Assembly: GCF_030696885.1 (NCBI RefSeq)
Contig: NZ_JAUYRI010000017.1
Span: forward strand, 374,867-438,866
Length of the DNA stretch: 64,000 nucleotides
Reading direction: 5' to 3'
Origin: Thiobacillus sp.
GTDB taxonomy: Bacteria; Pseudomonadota; Gammaproteobacteria; Burkholderiales; Thiobacillaceae
Position numbers and translations under genes: made by a program. Numbering within the stretch: the stretch's first letter is position 1; every line of letters begins with the position of its first letter. The notes under the pieces were generated by a model. That model saw only the letters and a program-made list of their open reading frames with translations. It was not told the origin of the DNA and did not search any database. Of this stretch, positions 1 through 9,032 are shown one piece after another.

Positions 1-819
1 GAGAATCTTTCTGAACATATAGAGGTGCGGCCGCGCCCCATCCTGCCGCACCAGAAAATTGGCACGCGTGCGCAGAAAACTTTTGCGCAGGGTGTAAGTC
101 GTGCTCATGCGCTCGGCATCGATCGCATGCAGTTGACGAACGCAGGGCAGATAGCGAATGGCGAAACCCTTGTTCACCGCCCGTACCAGAAAATCGTGAT
201 CCTCCCCTCCGGCAAGATTGTGACCTGTTGGACCGAGATCGACCGAAAACAGGCCTGCGGCGTCGAAGACGCGCCTCCGCACCACGATGTTGCCCCCGCT
301 CGGGTAACGATCCTTAGGCGTGATTACGATCGACTCGCTGCCCAGATCGAACTCCGGGAAGGGGCGGATCGGGATCGCATAGTCGCCCCTCGCGTGTACC
401 CAGGATGGTTCGCTCCCGTCCCAGGCCGGCCAGATGCGGCCGCAGTAGATTGCTTCATCAGGGTAGGCATCCATGCCGTCGATAAGATTGCGCAAAAACC
501 CGGCTTCGACGGTTTGGTCGTCGTCGATGAAACACAGCACGTCGTGGGTCGTATGTGCGATCGCGGCATTCAGCGCATATGACTTTCCAGCTTTCGGTTC
601 CTCGATCCACGTGAGTCTGAGGTTGTCGCGTGGATGACTGGCGAAAAAGTCGGCTAGGCGATCGAGCGTATCGTCGCTACAGTTGTTGGCCACCACCACG
701 ATATCGATGCATTCCTCGCCGTTGTACCCGCACGTGTATTGTGACGTCAGCGTCTCGATCAACGAGGCGCTGCGATTGTAGGTGCAGATGACGACTGCGA
801 GTCGATTGCTTATTGGCAT
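1..819 (-). CDS. Glycosyltransferase family 2, C-terminus cut by window edge
   Basis: The frame is open from the left edge to an ATG whose first base is at 819, giving 273 codons with no stop. The N-terminus has a GT-A fold pattern: a beta strand ending in TYNRS (residues 13-17), VVVANNCSDD (about 41-50) and a DDD metal/nucleotide-sugar motif at 99-101. A GGED segment near residue 200 fits the acid-base region of family 2 inverting transferases. It would add a sugar to a growing glycan at the cytoplasmic membrane face. It is the last visible gene of the minus-strand polysaccharide locus, and 9 bases separate it from the upstream gene. The donor and acceptor cannot be told from sequence. Confidence 0.85.
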   Translation of the reverse strand, partial: MPISNRLAVVICTYNRSASLIETLTSQYTCGYNGEECIDIVVVANNCSDDTLDRLADFFASHPRDNLRLTWIEEPKAGKSYALNAAIAHTTHDVLCFIDDDQTVEAGFLRNLIDGMDAYPDEAIYCGRIWPAWDGSEPSWVHARGDYAIPIRPFPEFDLGSESIVITPKDRYPSGGNIVVRRRVFDAAGLFSVDLGPTGHNLAGGEDHDFLVRAVNKGFAIRYLPCVRQLHAIDAERMSTTYTLRKSFLRTRANFLVRQDGARPHLYMFRKIL

Positions 820-828
820 GGGTTTAAT

Positions 829-1776
829 TCATCCCAACGTGCGCCCATGCTTGCGCAGCACGGCCAGCCATTCGTTGATGTGCTCCCCTTCGGTACGCAT
901 GTCCCATCTGTGGCCGCTGCGTTTGAATGGGTAGACGCCGTTTTCCACTGCCCAGATCAGATCATCGAGATAGCCAACATAGTTTTCGTCATGACGCCAG
1001 GGGTGGATCGTCCAGTGATCGAGCGTGGTCAGGTTCCATTGTTCGAAGCCTCTCAGCTTGAACGTGTGCGTGAGGCTGTTTTCCAGCGGTTCGCCAGCCT
1101 TTACCTGGGCAAGCGGCAGGCAGGACCGAAACTTGGCCATGTCCATCAGGAAATAGCGGGTCGAGGTGAAGTCAACAAGTCGCCATTTCTCCCTTGGCGT
1201 CGGCTCGAACGATCGCCCCGTCAACTTTTCCAGCCAGTTCCTCGCTTGCGGCGGCCCGGCGCGGGGGCAGGTGACGATGACGCGAGGCTCATGCTGCATG
1301 AGCGCAATGCCCTCGGCAATCCATGCGTCCGTGCCCGACCTATGGAACAGCATGTCCGAATCAGCATGGAATACGTAGTCGCCCTGGCAGCGGTCGAGCG
1401 CGTAGAGATACTGATAGATAGGCGCACCGGAGAAGTCCTTCAGGTCGATCTCGTCGCTGCCAAAATAGGTGCGCAGAATGTGTTGCTGCTCGTCGTCAGT
1501 CCATGGGATCACATCGACCCGATCGATGACCTTGTCATTGAGCAGCCGCTGCAGAATCGCCTCGATCGTGTCCTGGTCGCCCTGGATGCGCTGGGCATAT
1601 TTGCCTTCCTGCCTGCCGGGATCGTAAGCCACCAATCGCTCGCTGAACGGGTAATTCAGCGCAGGGATCATGTGCCGCAAGGTCGCCTCAAGAAACGGGG
1701 CATCAGAGTTGCAGACGTTGACGGTGAAGCTGGTCGCAGGCGGCGAAGTCGAGTCCGCATTATGCATGGCGTTCAT
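829..1776 (-). CDS. Glycosyltransferase-like protein with HADSD motif
   Basis: The 315-residue product has a GT-A-like core: a nucleotide-binding strand near the N-terminus (SFTVNVCNSDAPF), then DYVFHADSDMLF with the DxD-type motif at about 138-141, followed by a hydrophobic IVTCPRAG strand. The start was set at the ATG at 1776, because it overlaps the stop of the upstream gene in an ATGA and has GAGG just upstream. A longer form starting 11 codons earlier is possible. I could not assign a CAZy family. By position it should act on the same glycan as its neighbours. A hypothetical sugar transferase is the safest reading. Confidence 0.7.
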   Translation of the reverse strand: MNAMHNADSTSPPATSFTVNVCNSDAPFLEATLRHMIPALNYPFSERLVAYDPGRQEGKYAQRIQGDQDTIEAILQRLLNDKVIDRVDVIPWTDDEQQHILRTYFGSDEIDLKDFSGAPIYQYLYALDRCQGDYVFHADSDMLFHRSGTDAWIAEGIALMQHEPRVIVTCPRAGPPQARNWLEKLTGRSFEPTPREKWRLVDFTSTRYFLMDMAKFRSCLPLAQVKAGEPLENSLTHTFKLRGFEQWNLTTLDHWTIHPWRHDENYVGYLDDLIWAVENGVYPFKRSGHRWDMRTEGEHINEWLAVLRKHGRTLG

Positions 1777-2972
1777 ATCCTCGGTGGGGTTAATGCAGTG
1801 AGCCCGCACTGCGCCAATAGTCGTTCCGCGGCCTTAGGCCAAGCATACTGTCCGGCAATCGAAACAACCTTCTGCTCCCACTGCGCTTGCTCTACGCTTG
1901 GAAGCTTGACAAACGCATCGAGCGCCTCGCGCAGGGCGGATATGTTTGGTGCGGAAACTATCAACCCCAGGTTATGTTCGCTGCACAAGGCGCCGATTTC
2001 ACCCTCGCTCGAGGCGAGCGACAGGCGTCCGAACCCCATCGCATGCAGCAGTACCCCCGACGCCCCCGGAAAGGCCCTGTAGTTGGCCCATGCGGCGTCC
2101 GCCGCGGCAAAATAGTCTTCAACCTCGGCTTCGGGCACGAAGCCATTCACTAAGCGAACCTGGATAGCGGGGTCGGACCAGTTGGCAAACGGGTGCGGGG
2201 CGTTGCCCAGGGTTGCACCCACGAAGACAAGCCAAAGGGGCTTGTTTGGAACATATCCTATGACTGACTGACGCAGCGTATCCAGGTGCTTTCGGTGTGC
2301 TGCTTGTACGCCAAACACCAGCAGAACCCGCGCGTCTTCTGGAATCCCGAGCCGTCGCCGCGCCCCGGTGCGCCGCTCCTGGGGCAGAGGGCGGGGCCAT
2401 AGGCCGTATGCGAGGTACTCCACGTCGGCATTCTTGCCGAGCAATGATCGCCACTGTTCCTGGAGCGCTCTTGATAACACGAGCATGGGGAGGCCCTGAA
2501 GGCGCACGCGGGGGGGCGTGAGTGAAGCGGGGAGCCATCTCGCGAAGCGGCCCGTTGCTTCAGGAGCGTGATGTTCGAAGAAGGCTGATCTGAATCGGTA
2601 TAAACCCAGCCGTTTCGCTATCGCCAAGGCCCATACGTTATCCTGAGATTGGAAGTCCGTCCAAAGCACCAGATCGAAATCACGGCTACGAAGCTTCCAG
2701 ATCATCCACAACAAGCACAGGCTAGATGGTTGGTTTGCGAGCCGTGCCCAAATCTCTTTCCATAGCCAGGGGGCAGCGTCCAGCTGATCACGAAGGCACA
2801 CGCGCATGACCTGGGTGCCGAACCAGTCAAGCTCGGCTCGAAACGGTCGGGTATGAAGCAAGGTTACGTTAGCGCCCGTTGCCGCCAGCCCGCAACAAAG
2901 ATCGCGGGGAAACGTCACGAAGTGTCCGTTCTGATGGGTGAACGGCGCGACAACAAGCACCCGGAGATGCAT
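1773..2972 (-). CDS. Glycosyltransferase, GT4/GT-B type
   Basis: The 399-residue product opens with a Rossmann strand (LRVLVVAPFTHQNGHF) typical of GT-B enzymes. A second Rossmann half has LLVFGVQAAHRKHLDTL near residues 220-236 and a C-terminal segment GASGVLLHAMGFGRLSLAS near 305-323, in the place where GT4 enzymes bind the donor. The usual E-x7-E pair is not obvious there, so activity or family membership is less certain than the fold. Its stop overlaps the start of the downstream transferase by ATGA, and the upstream GT2 gene ends 3 bases before it begins, so the three are probably co-translated. Confidence 0.75.
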   Translation of the reverse strand: MHLRVLVVAPFTHQNGHFVTFPRDLCCGLAATGANVTLLHTRPFRAELDWFGTQVMRVCLRDQLDAAPWLWKEIWARLANQPSSLCLLWMIWKLRSRDFDLVLWTDFQSQDNVWALAIAKRLGLYRFRSAFFEHHAPEATGRFARWLPASLTPPRVRLQGLPMLVLSRALQEQWRSLLGKNADVEYLAYGLWPRPLPQERRTGARRRLGIPEDARVLLVFGVQAAHRKHLDTLRQSVIGYVPNKPLWLVFVGATLGNAPHPFANWSDPAIQVRLVNGFVPEAEVEDYFAAADAAWANYRAFPGASGVLLHAMGFGRLSLASSEGEIGALCSEHNLGLIVSAPNISALREALDAFVKLPSVEQAQWEQKVVSIAGQYAWPKAAERLLAQCGLTALTPPRI

Positions 2973-2975
2973 GCT

Positions 2976-3905
2976 CTATGGCCTCCCTTGAGTTCGTCTG
3001 GCTTGCCAAAGTCCAGCAAACGTCCCCAAGAAATGGCAAACGACCATCTCTCGGTTAAATGCCTCATCCGGTGGCTGGGTAGCCCTTCCGGCAATCGCCC
3101 TAGCGAGGGCGCGCAAAAATTGCGGAAGCAAAAATAAGGGGATGTTGTAGACACGGCGGGTGCCTGGAACACCTCGGCTTATCGCAAGGTTTCTGCTCGT
3201 CTGCATCCGCCAGCGGCGAAAATAGCGTTTGGTCAGGCGGAAATTTTCGACCTTGTGATGCACGCGTGAGCTGCCGAGGAACGCAACTTTGAGTCCGGCA
3301 GCCAGAATTCGCTCGAACATTTCACTGTCCTCGCCGCTGGCCAGCACCTTACCTTTGCGGCCACGACTGGTGTCAAACATGCCAACCTGGTCGAAGATAT
3401 TTTTCTGGAATGCCATGTTGGCACCGAATGGCGTCTGGCCGGTGTCGGTGATGAAGTAATCGTCGGTACGATCCGTGCGCACTGCCAGAAATCCGTAGAA
3501 CCGCTCAGTCAGCCAGTTGGGCGGAGGCGTATCCCAGATTGGGGCGATATAGCCGCCGCTGGCATCGGCACCGTATTTTTTGAGTCCGGCCAGCGTGGTC
3601 TCTAGCCAGTCCGGCTCGGGTAGCACGTCGTCGTCGGTAAACAGGATGACCTCGCCAGCCGCTTGGGCAATACCGCGGTTGCGCGCGTGCGAGAGCCCCT
3701 GTGCCGGCTCGAACTCATAGCGCAGGTGTGGCCAGATTTTCTGCACGGCTTCCACCACCTGGCGCGTATGGTCGCGCGAATTGTTGTCGACCACCACCAC
3801 CTCCCATGTCCGCGTTGGTGGCGATTCCAGGCGGGCCAGCGCGGCGAGCGTGCCCTTCAGCGATTCGGCGCGATTGTATGTGCAAACGATGATACTGGCG
3901 TCCAT
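2976..3905 (-). CDS. Glycosyltransferase family 2
   Basis: This is a 309-residue GT-A transferase. SIIVCTYNR lies at residues 4-12, EVVVVDNNSRDHT at about 35-47, and the metal-binding DDD at 91-93 in LFTDDDVLPEPDW. The GEDSEMFERI segment near residue 200 matches the catalytic-base region of family 2. The C-terminal RRWRMQTSRNLA and a hydrophobic stretch (VYNIPLFLLPQFLRAL) suggest membrane association. I chose the ATG at 3905, 5 bases after the stop of the upstream sulfotransferase gene; upstream codons in frame lie inside that gene. It probably transfers one sugar of the repeat unit. Confidence 0.85.
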   Translation of the reverse strand: MDASIIVCTYNRAESLKGTLAALARLESPPTRTWEVVVVDNNSRDHTRQVVEAVQKIWPHLRYEFEPAQGLSHARNRGIAQAAGEVILFTDDDVLPEPDWLETTLAGLKKYGADASGGYIAPIWDTPPPNWLTERFYGFLAVRTDRTDDYFITDTGQTPFGANMAFQKNIFDQVGMFDTSRGRKGKVLASGEDSEMFERILAAGLKVAFLGSSRVHHKVENFRLTKRYFRRWRMQTSRNLAISRGVPGTRRVYNIPLFLLPQFLRALARAIAGRATQPPDEAFNREMVVCHFLGTFAGLWQARRTQGRP

Positions 3906-3910
3906 CGCGA

Positions 3911-4831
3911 TTACCACGCATATCCCAGTTGGGCGGCAACCGGCCCGACCGCGCGCCGTAGCAGCCAGCGCTCCAGCGCGTTGACCTGGACTTTCTCCCC
4001 GCCGCGCTCCGAACTGCCGACCTTCTTGGTGAGCACACCGTGGTCGGTCTGGATGCCGAGGTAGGTATCGAGCGCCGCAAGCGGCGGGTTGGGGCCGACC
4101 AGATCCTCGTAGCGCACCAGCAATGCGCCGATCGATTTCGCGCCTGCCAGGTAGCCCTCCATCAGCTTGCGCCAGTGCGCGCCAAACGCAGTCGGCGTAA
4201 ACACCGGGCGATCGGGAAAGACGTCGTACCAGCTGCGGCCGTAGCGGCAATACGAGCTATAAGCGTCGAGCGGATTCCGGTACAGCAGCACGAAGCGCGC
4301 CTTGGGATAGAGCCAGCGCAGGTAGCGCGCATGCTCGATGCCTAGGCGCACTTCCTTGACTCCCCAGCGGCTGGCGCCGGCCTGGATCGCGGGGGCGTCG
4401 AACAGCGCATCGTGGTAGGCGCGATGCGCGCGCCACAGCGCATCCGGCGCGGGGAAGAGATTGGCGACCCAGCTGCCGGTCAGCTGTTCCGGTGGGGTGC
4501 CGTCGTAGTAGTAGTCGGCCGGTGGCCAATCGGGGCGAAAGGCCTTGAGCGTGCCGGCCATTGCCTGGATCGGGCCGCATTCGTCATAGGGTTCGCCCCA
4601 GATCAGCACGCGCTTGTCCGACATCACCAGCCGCTGTAACAGCGTCGAGCCGGAACGCCAGCCGGCCGAGAGCAGAAAGATCGGTGCAACCGTGTCGTCC
4701 GTCGGCGGCTTATAAACGCGCTCCAGAGCAGCCAATCCGCTGGCGATGCCCGTGTAGCCTTTCGTTAGGTGGCGGTGCTGGGCGAGGGCCTGGGCCGGGC
4801 CTTTGAGTGCAGTCTGGATCGAACGGATCAT
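3911..4831 (-). CDS. Sulfotransferase family protein
   Basis: The 306-residue product has both PAPS-binding landmarks of cytosolic-type sulfotransferases. The 5'-phosphosulfate loop is SAGWRSGST at residues 55-63, and the 3'-phosphate motif is RNPLDAYSSY at 185-194 after a hydrophobic strand (ARFVLLY). LLVRYEDL near 239-246 is also typical. The family moves a sulfuryl group from PAPS to a hydroxyl or amine. Between glycosyltransferase genes, the likely acceptor is a glycan or a glycosylated carrier, but that is inference. It overlaps the upstream GT2 gene by ATGA at 4828-4831, which points to coupled translation. No signal peptide or membrane anchor is visible. Confidence 0.85.
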   Translation of the reverse strand: MIRSIQTALKGPAQALAQHRHLTKGYTGIASGLAALERVYKPPTDDTVAPIFLLSAGWRSGSTLLQRLVMSDKRVLIWGEPYDECGPIQAMAGTLKAFRPDWPPADYYYDGTPPEQLTGSWVANLFPAPDALWRAHRAYHDALFDAPAIQAGASRWGVKEVRLGIEHARYLRWLYPKARFVLLYRNPLDAYSSYCRYGRSWYDVFPDRPVFTPTAFGAHWRKLMEGYLAGAKSIGALLVRYEDLVGPNPPLAALDTYLGIQTDHGVLTKKVGSSERGGEKVQVNALERWLLRRAVGPVAAQLGYAW

Positions 4832-5817
4832 GAGCGGTTTTTTCTGGGGGGGACGTAGGCGAGCTCGCCGTACTGCCGTACCCGGTCGAGCAGGGCGGCA
4901 CGTGTGTCGCCGAAACTGGCCGTGCTTTCATGGTAGCGTCCGAACAGCGGCTGGATATCCTGGGCAAGCTCCTGCTTCAATCGCGCTTCTCCGCGCTGTA
5001 TGAGCCAGGTGCCAAGTCGGTAGGACAGCCGGTCTCGAACTGCGAACGCATTGCGCAAACCGGCAGTCTTGAGCTTGGCCGGATGCTGCAGCAGCAGCCC
5101 CGCGAGGATGTGGGTCGCGGTGCCGGCGTCGATGACCCCATTCTTGTATCGCACCAGCACATCTGAGGTCTTCACCTCGGGAAAGCGCGACAGGTAGAGG
5201 GTGTCGTCGTCGCGTCGAAAATAGTAGAGCGGCTCGGCAATATGGCAAAAGCTAAAGTGCTGTGCAGCCCGTAAAAAATAATCGTAGTCCTCGACCAGAA
5301 ACAAATCGGGGTCATACTCGCCGATCTTCTCATACAGCGTACGGGTATACATGAAGCAGGCGCCGATATGGTTGCCCTGCTCAAGCTGGAGTTTGCCGGG
5401 CAGCTTGTCGTGATGGATATCCAGTGGCTGACCTGCGGCGTCAGTCTCGGAGAACATCCAGTAATCGGCATAGACGAAGTCGCAGCCGCCTGCCTGTAGC
5501 CGGACGACCATCTTTTCGATAGCGGTCTGGGCAAGCAGGTTGTCGTCTGAGGTCCAGGTCAGGTAGTCGCCACTAGTTTCCGCGAACCCACGGTTGAGCG
5601 CACGCGGCAGCTTCAAGTTCGGGTCGTTCTTCAGGTAACGAATACGCGAATCGTCGAAGGTCTGTACCACGGCTGCGGTATCGTCGGGCGAGTTGTCGTC
5701 GACGATGATCAATTCCAGGTTGTTGTAGGTCTGCGCCAGCACACTGCGGATCGCCTGAGCGAGCAGATGCGCCCGCTTGTAGGTGGGCAGGACGATACTG
5801 ACGAGCGGTTGTCTCAC
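4828..5817 (-). CDS. Glycosyltransferase family 2
   Basis: This is a 329-residue GT-A enzyme with VSIVLPTYKR at residues 6-15, LELIIVDDNSPDDT at about 34-47 and a WTSDDN donor/metal motif at 88-93. LVEDYDYFLRA near residue 180 fills the ED catalytic position. A C-terminal helical region of about 100 residues follows the catalytic domain. Its start overlaps the wecB stop by 4 bases and its stop overlaps the sulfotransferase start, so wecB, this gene and the sulfotransferase form one tightly packed translation unit. Donor sugar unknown. Confidence 0.85.
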   Translation of the reverse strand: MRQPLVSIVLPTYKRAHLLAQAIRSVLAQTYNNLELIIVDDNSPDDTAAVVQTFDDSRIRYLKNDPNLKLPRALNRGFAETSGDYLTWTSDDNLLAQTAIEKMVVRLQAGGCDFVYADYWMFSETDAAGQPLDIHHDKLPGKLQLEQGNHIGACFMYTRTLYEKIGEYDPDLFLVEDYDYFLRAAQHFSFCHIAEPLYYFRRDDDTLYLSRFPEVKTSDVLVRYKNGVIDAGTATHILAGLLLQHPAKLKTAGLRNAFAVRDRLSYRLGTWLIQRGEARLKQELAQDIQPLFGRYHESTASFGDTRAALLDRVRQYGELAYVPPRKNRS

Positions 5818-6944
5818 CCTGCGGGCCTCAGGTCGGCCAGGATTTTCTGCACGATCTTCACGCTCGCCGTACCATCGCCATAGGGATTGGCGCGCGTCGC
5901 CATCGCCTGGTACTCGGCGGGGTCGTCGAGCAGGCGGCTCGCCTCGCGCACGATGTCATCCGCGTCCATGCCGACGAGCTTGAGCGTGCCAGCCTCAACG
6001 CCTTCCTGGCGTTCGGTGACCTTGCGCATCACCAGCACCGGTTTGCCGAGGCTGGGCGCTTCTTCCTGCAGGCCGCCCGAATCGGTCAGCACCAGGTACG
6101 CGCGCTTCATCAGCTGCACTAGCGGCAGATAGTCGAGCGGGTCGAGCAGGCGCACATTGGGAATGTCGGCGAGGTATTTGCCGACGACTGCGCGCACGTT
6201 GGGGTTGCGGTGCACCGGGTAGACCAGCTCGATATCGTCGGCATATTTCCGGGCGAGTTCGGCTAGCCCCTTGCAGATCGACTCGAACGGCCCGCCGAAG
6301 CTTTCGCGACGGTGTGCGGTAACGAGCACGATGCGCCGGGTGTCGAAGGGGATGGCTTCGAGCGGGGAGCCGGCCATGTCAAAGGGCCGCGAAGAAACGT
6401 CGAGCAACGCGTCGATCACAGTGTTACCGGTGACCGCGATCGCCGATTCGGCAATGCCCTCGTTCAGCAGATGTTGCCTGGCCTTGCCGCTATGCGCAAA
6501 GAACAGATCGGCCACCGCGTCGATCATTTTCCGGTTGGATTCTTCGGGGTAGGGGTGGTTTTTGTCAAAGGTGCGCAGGCCCGCCTCGACGTGGCCGATC
6601 TTCACCCCGGCATAGAAGGCGGCCAGCGCGGCCGCCATCGACGTAGTGGTGTCGCCCTGCACCAGCAGCAGATCGAACTTTTCTTCGCGCAAAATCTTCC
6701 CAACTTCCTGCAGTACGCTGACAGTGATGTGCTCCAGCGTCTGGTTCTCTCGCATCAGGTTCAGCTCATAATCGGCACGAATGCCGAACAGCTCGATCAG
6801 TGGCGCGACCATGTCCTTGTGCTGGCCGGTGAGGCAGTTGTGGTTGTCGATCACGCCCGTATGGCACTCCAGCTCGGCGATCAGTGGCGCCATCTTGATG
6901 GCTTCCGGGCGAGTGCCGAACACAGTCAGTACCTTAATCGGCAT
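5814..6944 (-). CDS. wecB: UDP-N-acetylglucosamine 2-epimerase (non-hydrolysing)
   Basis: WecB interconverts UDP-GlcNAc and UDP-ManNAc, supplying ManNAc-type precursors for surface glycans. The 376-residue protein starts MPIKVLTVFGTRPEAIKMAP, the family signature. It keeps the catalytic set seen in E. coli WecB: Asp in QGDTTTS, Glu in GHVEAGLRT, Glu in PYPEES and His in VTAHRRES. The ATG at 6944 was chosen because GGAGG lies 9 bases upstream and the protein then starts where homologues do; an upstream in-frame extension has no family similarity. No wecC dehydrogenase is visible here, so whether ManNAc or ManNAcA is used is unknown. Confidence 0.93.
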   Translation of the reverse strand: MPIKVLTVFGTRPEAIKMAPLIAELECHTGVIDNHNCLTGQHKDMVAPLIELFGIRADYELNLMRENQTLEHITVSVLQEVGKILREEKFDLLLVQGDTTTSMAAALAAFYAGVKIGHVEAGLRTFDKNHPYPEESNRKMIDAVADLFFAHSGKARQHLLNEGIAESAIAVTGNTVIDALLDVSSRPFDMAGSPLEAIPFDTRRIVLVTAHRRESFGGPFESICKGLAELARKYADDIELVYPVHRNPNVRAVVGKYLADIPNVRLLDPLDYLPLVQLMKRAYLVLTDSGGLQEEAPSLGKPVLVMRKVTERQEGVEAGTLKLVGMDADDIVREASRLLDDPAEYQAMATRANPYGDGTASVKIVQKILADLRPAG

Positions 6945-7111
6945 GGCAGGTATCCTCCGAGCCCTCGATGCTGCCATGAGTGTACGGTGATAATTCACGT
7001 AGGCACGCCCTGTTCCTCCCATTCCGGCGAACGCCGGTATGGCAGCGCGTAGGCATTGACAACGTCGGCAGACGATCGAGCATGTGGCAGGCGTGCGTCG
7101 TGCGTTCCGGG

Positions 7112-8035
7112 CTAAGCATGCTGGCCCTCCGCGCGCTGTTTCAACAGCCAGGCATCGAGGAAGTACTTCACGCCCCAGCTGATCTCACCACCCGAAATGT
7201 ACTTGGCACCTTTGCCGTAGCTGCCGAAAAAGCCGCCGGATTTGTTCTGGATCGTTTCCAGGTAGGCCATGGCGCGGTTGGAGCGTACCTTGTCGCCGAG
7301 CGTGTACCAGACGATCGCGTACTGCGCCATACCGGTCGAGCATACCCATTCCACGTCCGGATACGCAGGGATGCTGCCGTCGCGGCGCTGCACCCGCGCC
7401 ACGTCCGCCATGCCATGGCGTGCCAAGTCCAGCTCGCCCATTTCGCACAGCGCCTCCATCGCGTAGGCATGGAAGTGCGAGAGGCGGTTGAACGGCACCA
7501 GATCGTCCCGCTGCTTGTAATGATCGAGCACAAACTTCGCCGCGTCCTCGTATTCCTTCACCCCGAGCAGCTTCCCGGCCTGGGCCAGCGGCGGCAGCGC
7601 ATAGGTATGGATCAGATCGCTGGCGATGCCGGTCCACAACTCGGTCGAGGGGGTGAGCAGACGACCGCTGGGATCCACCTGCGTCAGCATCCAGTCGCTC
7701 GCCCGGCGCAGCGAACCCTCGGCACCCTCCACGTCCCCGACCGCGGCGCATAGCCCGCGCATGATCTGCGCAGTGTCGAAGGTGTAGGGCACGCCGTCGG
7801 GTGCTGGGAAGGCACCGTCCGGCAGCTGGATCGACATCAGCCAGCGGGTGCAGGTGCGCGCCAGTTCCGGCTCGTTCCAGTTATAAAGTGTGGGGATGAA
7901 ATAGCCCGTGACCTCGGGATAGGGCACCGGTTGCTTGGTGTGCACGATGATGCCCTGGCCGGACACCATGTTGGCCTTGAACCAGTCCATGGCCCGCTCG
8001 TAGCTGGGCTTTTTAGGCTTGAGCCGGAAGAACAT
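7112..8035 (-). CDS. Alpha/alpha-toroid protein (squalene-cyclase-like repeats), function unknown
   Basis: The 307-residue product has repeated amphipathic helices joined by turns of the type Q-x-x-D/S-G-x-F/I. These are SIQLPDGAFPA (residues 68-78), TQVDPSGRL (118-126), RVQRRDGSIPAY (214-225) and TIQNKSGGFFGSYG (261-274). This is the pattern of prenyltransferase/squalene-cyclase or polysaccharide-processing alpha/alpha toroids. There is no DxDD cyclase motif and no signal peptide, so terpene cyclisation is unlikely. AGGGAG sits just before the ATG. It lies among sugar transferases, so a role in glycan modification (lyase-, epimerase- or binding-like) is possible but unproven. Confidence 0.7.
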   Translation of the reverse strand: MFFRLKPKKPSYERAMDWFKANMVSGQGIIVHTKQPVPYPEVTGYFIPTLYNWNEPELARTCTRWLMSIQLPDGAFPAPDGVPYTFDTAQIMRGLCAAVGDVEGAEGSLRRASDWMLTQVDPSGRLLTPSTELWTGIASDLIHTYALPPLAQAGKLLGVKEYEDAAKFVLDHYKQRDDLVPFNRLSHFHAYAMEALCEMGELDLARHGMADVARVQRRDGSIPAYPDVEWVCSTGMAQYAIVWYTLGDKVRSNRAMAYLETIQNKSGGFFGSYGKGAKYISGGEISWGVKYFLDAWLLKQRAEGQHA

Positions 8036-8045
8036 TATTTGCTCC

Positions 8046-9032
8046 CTAATTTATTGTGGCTTGTTGTGACCCGATCACGACTTTGTCCAAGCGATCCAAC
8101 ACCACGGCATCGACGTCCATATCAAATTTCCGACCAAAGTCTTTACCTGAACTGATCATCGCATCGAAGTGCTTCATCATCAGTGTCATGGGATGTGAGA
8201 GTTTGGCTTCATCCCACAGGATGAACCGTCGGTGGTCGTCACATACTTTCAGATCTTTGGCGTTCCACAGCACAGTCTGGAAATAAGACTCGGAGGGGAC
8301 GAAGGTATGCCGGTAGTGCCTGAGTACGGCCGGGTTTGTCAGGCCGAAGTCCAGCAAGCGTGTCGCGGCGCGGTGTGACAGCGTCAACCAATCACTGCCC
8401 TTGTGGCAGATAAAATCCTGATCAAATGGGTGCTTTGGTGAAAATATTCCAAGCCGTAGAGGGGTGCCCCGGGGGCCGCCTTCTATTTGGAGAAGCGGCT
8501 GTCGCTGATTCAATTGGAACCGCATCCAACGCAGTGAAGAACGCATCCAGCCAGGAAGGCGATACGTATAGGGAAAGTGCGGCAGGGGCCAATAGCGCAA
8601 GTAATACCGTGACCGGTATTGTGCGGCTGGTGCCGCCTTGACGAATGCGTCAAAACGACTGCTACGAAGCTCTGCTTCAGCAATCGATAGTGGGCGAACT
8701 GGGTAGTCCTGGCCGGAAATAATTGTGAGCCATTCAAAGTCAAAATTGCTTACCGCATAGGCGATGCATGCGAGCAATACATCCACCTGAGAGGCGTCGC
8801 CCCACTGGACTGAAATACGGGGTTCTATCAATCTCACATTTACCGCATCCAACAGTGCCCTGTCGGGCAAAGTAGCCTTCGCATCGTAATGCAACAGAAT
8901 TGCAGCGCTTGGACTGCTTGCCCGTATTGTCTGCAGTAGGCGGAGTAACTGCCTATGTCTGCTGTGAGCAAGCACCACATATACAAATCCAATCTGATCA
9001 CGAGAGGCTTGCTGGGCGACTTTCTTCATCAT
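8046..9032 (-). CDS. Core-2/I-branching-type glycosyltransferase (GT14-like)
   Basis: The 328-residue product has hallmarks of the Core-2/I-branching beta-glycosyltransferase family: FVYVVLAHSRHRQLLRLLQ near the N-terminus, VQWGDASQVDVLLACI (75-90), WLTIISGQDYPVRPL (101-115) and the later VPSESYFQTVLWN. The family commonly transfers GlcNAc or xylose to form branches. The ATG at 9032 was selected because it forms an ATGA overlap with the stop of the upstream FG-GAP gene; a longer frame starting at 9131 lies wholly inside that gene. It should branch or extend the glycan made by this locus. Confidence 0.82.
   Translation of the reverse strand: MMKKVAQQASRDQIGFVYVVLAHSRHRQLLRLLQTIRASSPSAAILLHYDAKATLPDRALLDAVNVRLIEPRISVQWGDASQVDVLLACIAYAVSNFDFEWLTIISGQDYPVRPLSIAEAELRSSRFDAFVKAAPAAQYRSRYYLRYWPLPHFPYTYRLPGWMRSSLRWMRFQLNQRQPLLQIEGGPRGTPLRLGIFSPKHPFDQDFICHKGSDWLTLSHRAATRLLDFGLTNPAVLRHYRHTFVPSESYFQTVLWNAKDLKVCDDHRRFILWDEAKLSHPMTLMMKHFDAMISSGKDFGRKFDMDVDAVVLDRLDKVVIGSQQATIN

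Noticed and set aside
847..2082. Long plus-strand frame of about 411 codons
   Set aside because: It lies antisense to two glycosyltransferase genes, has no domain or ribosome site, and is a by-product of high G+C codon use.
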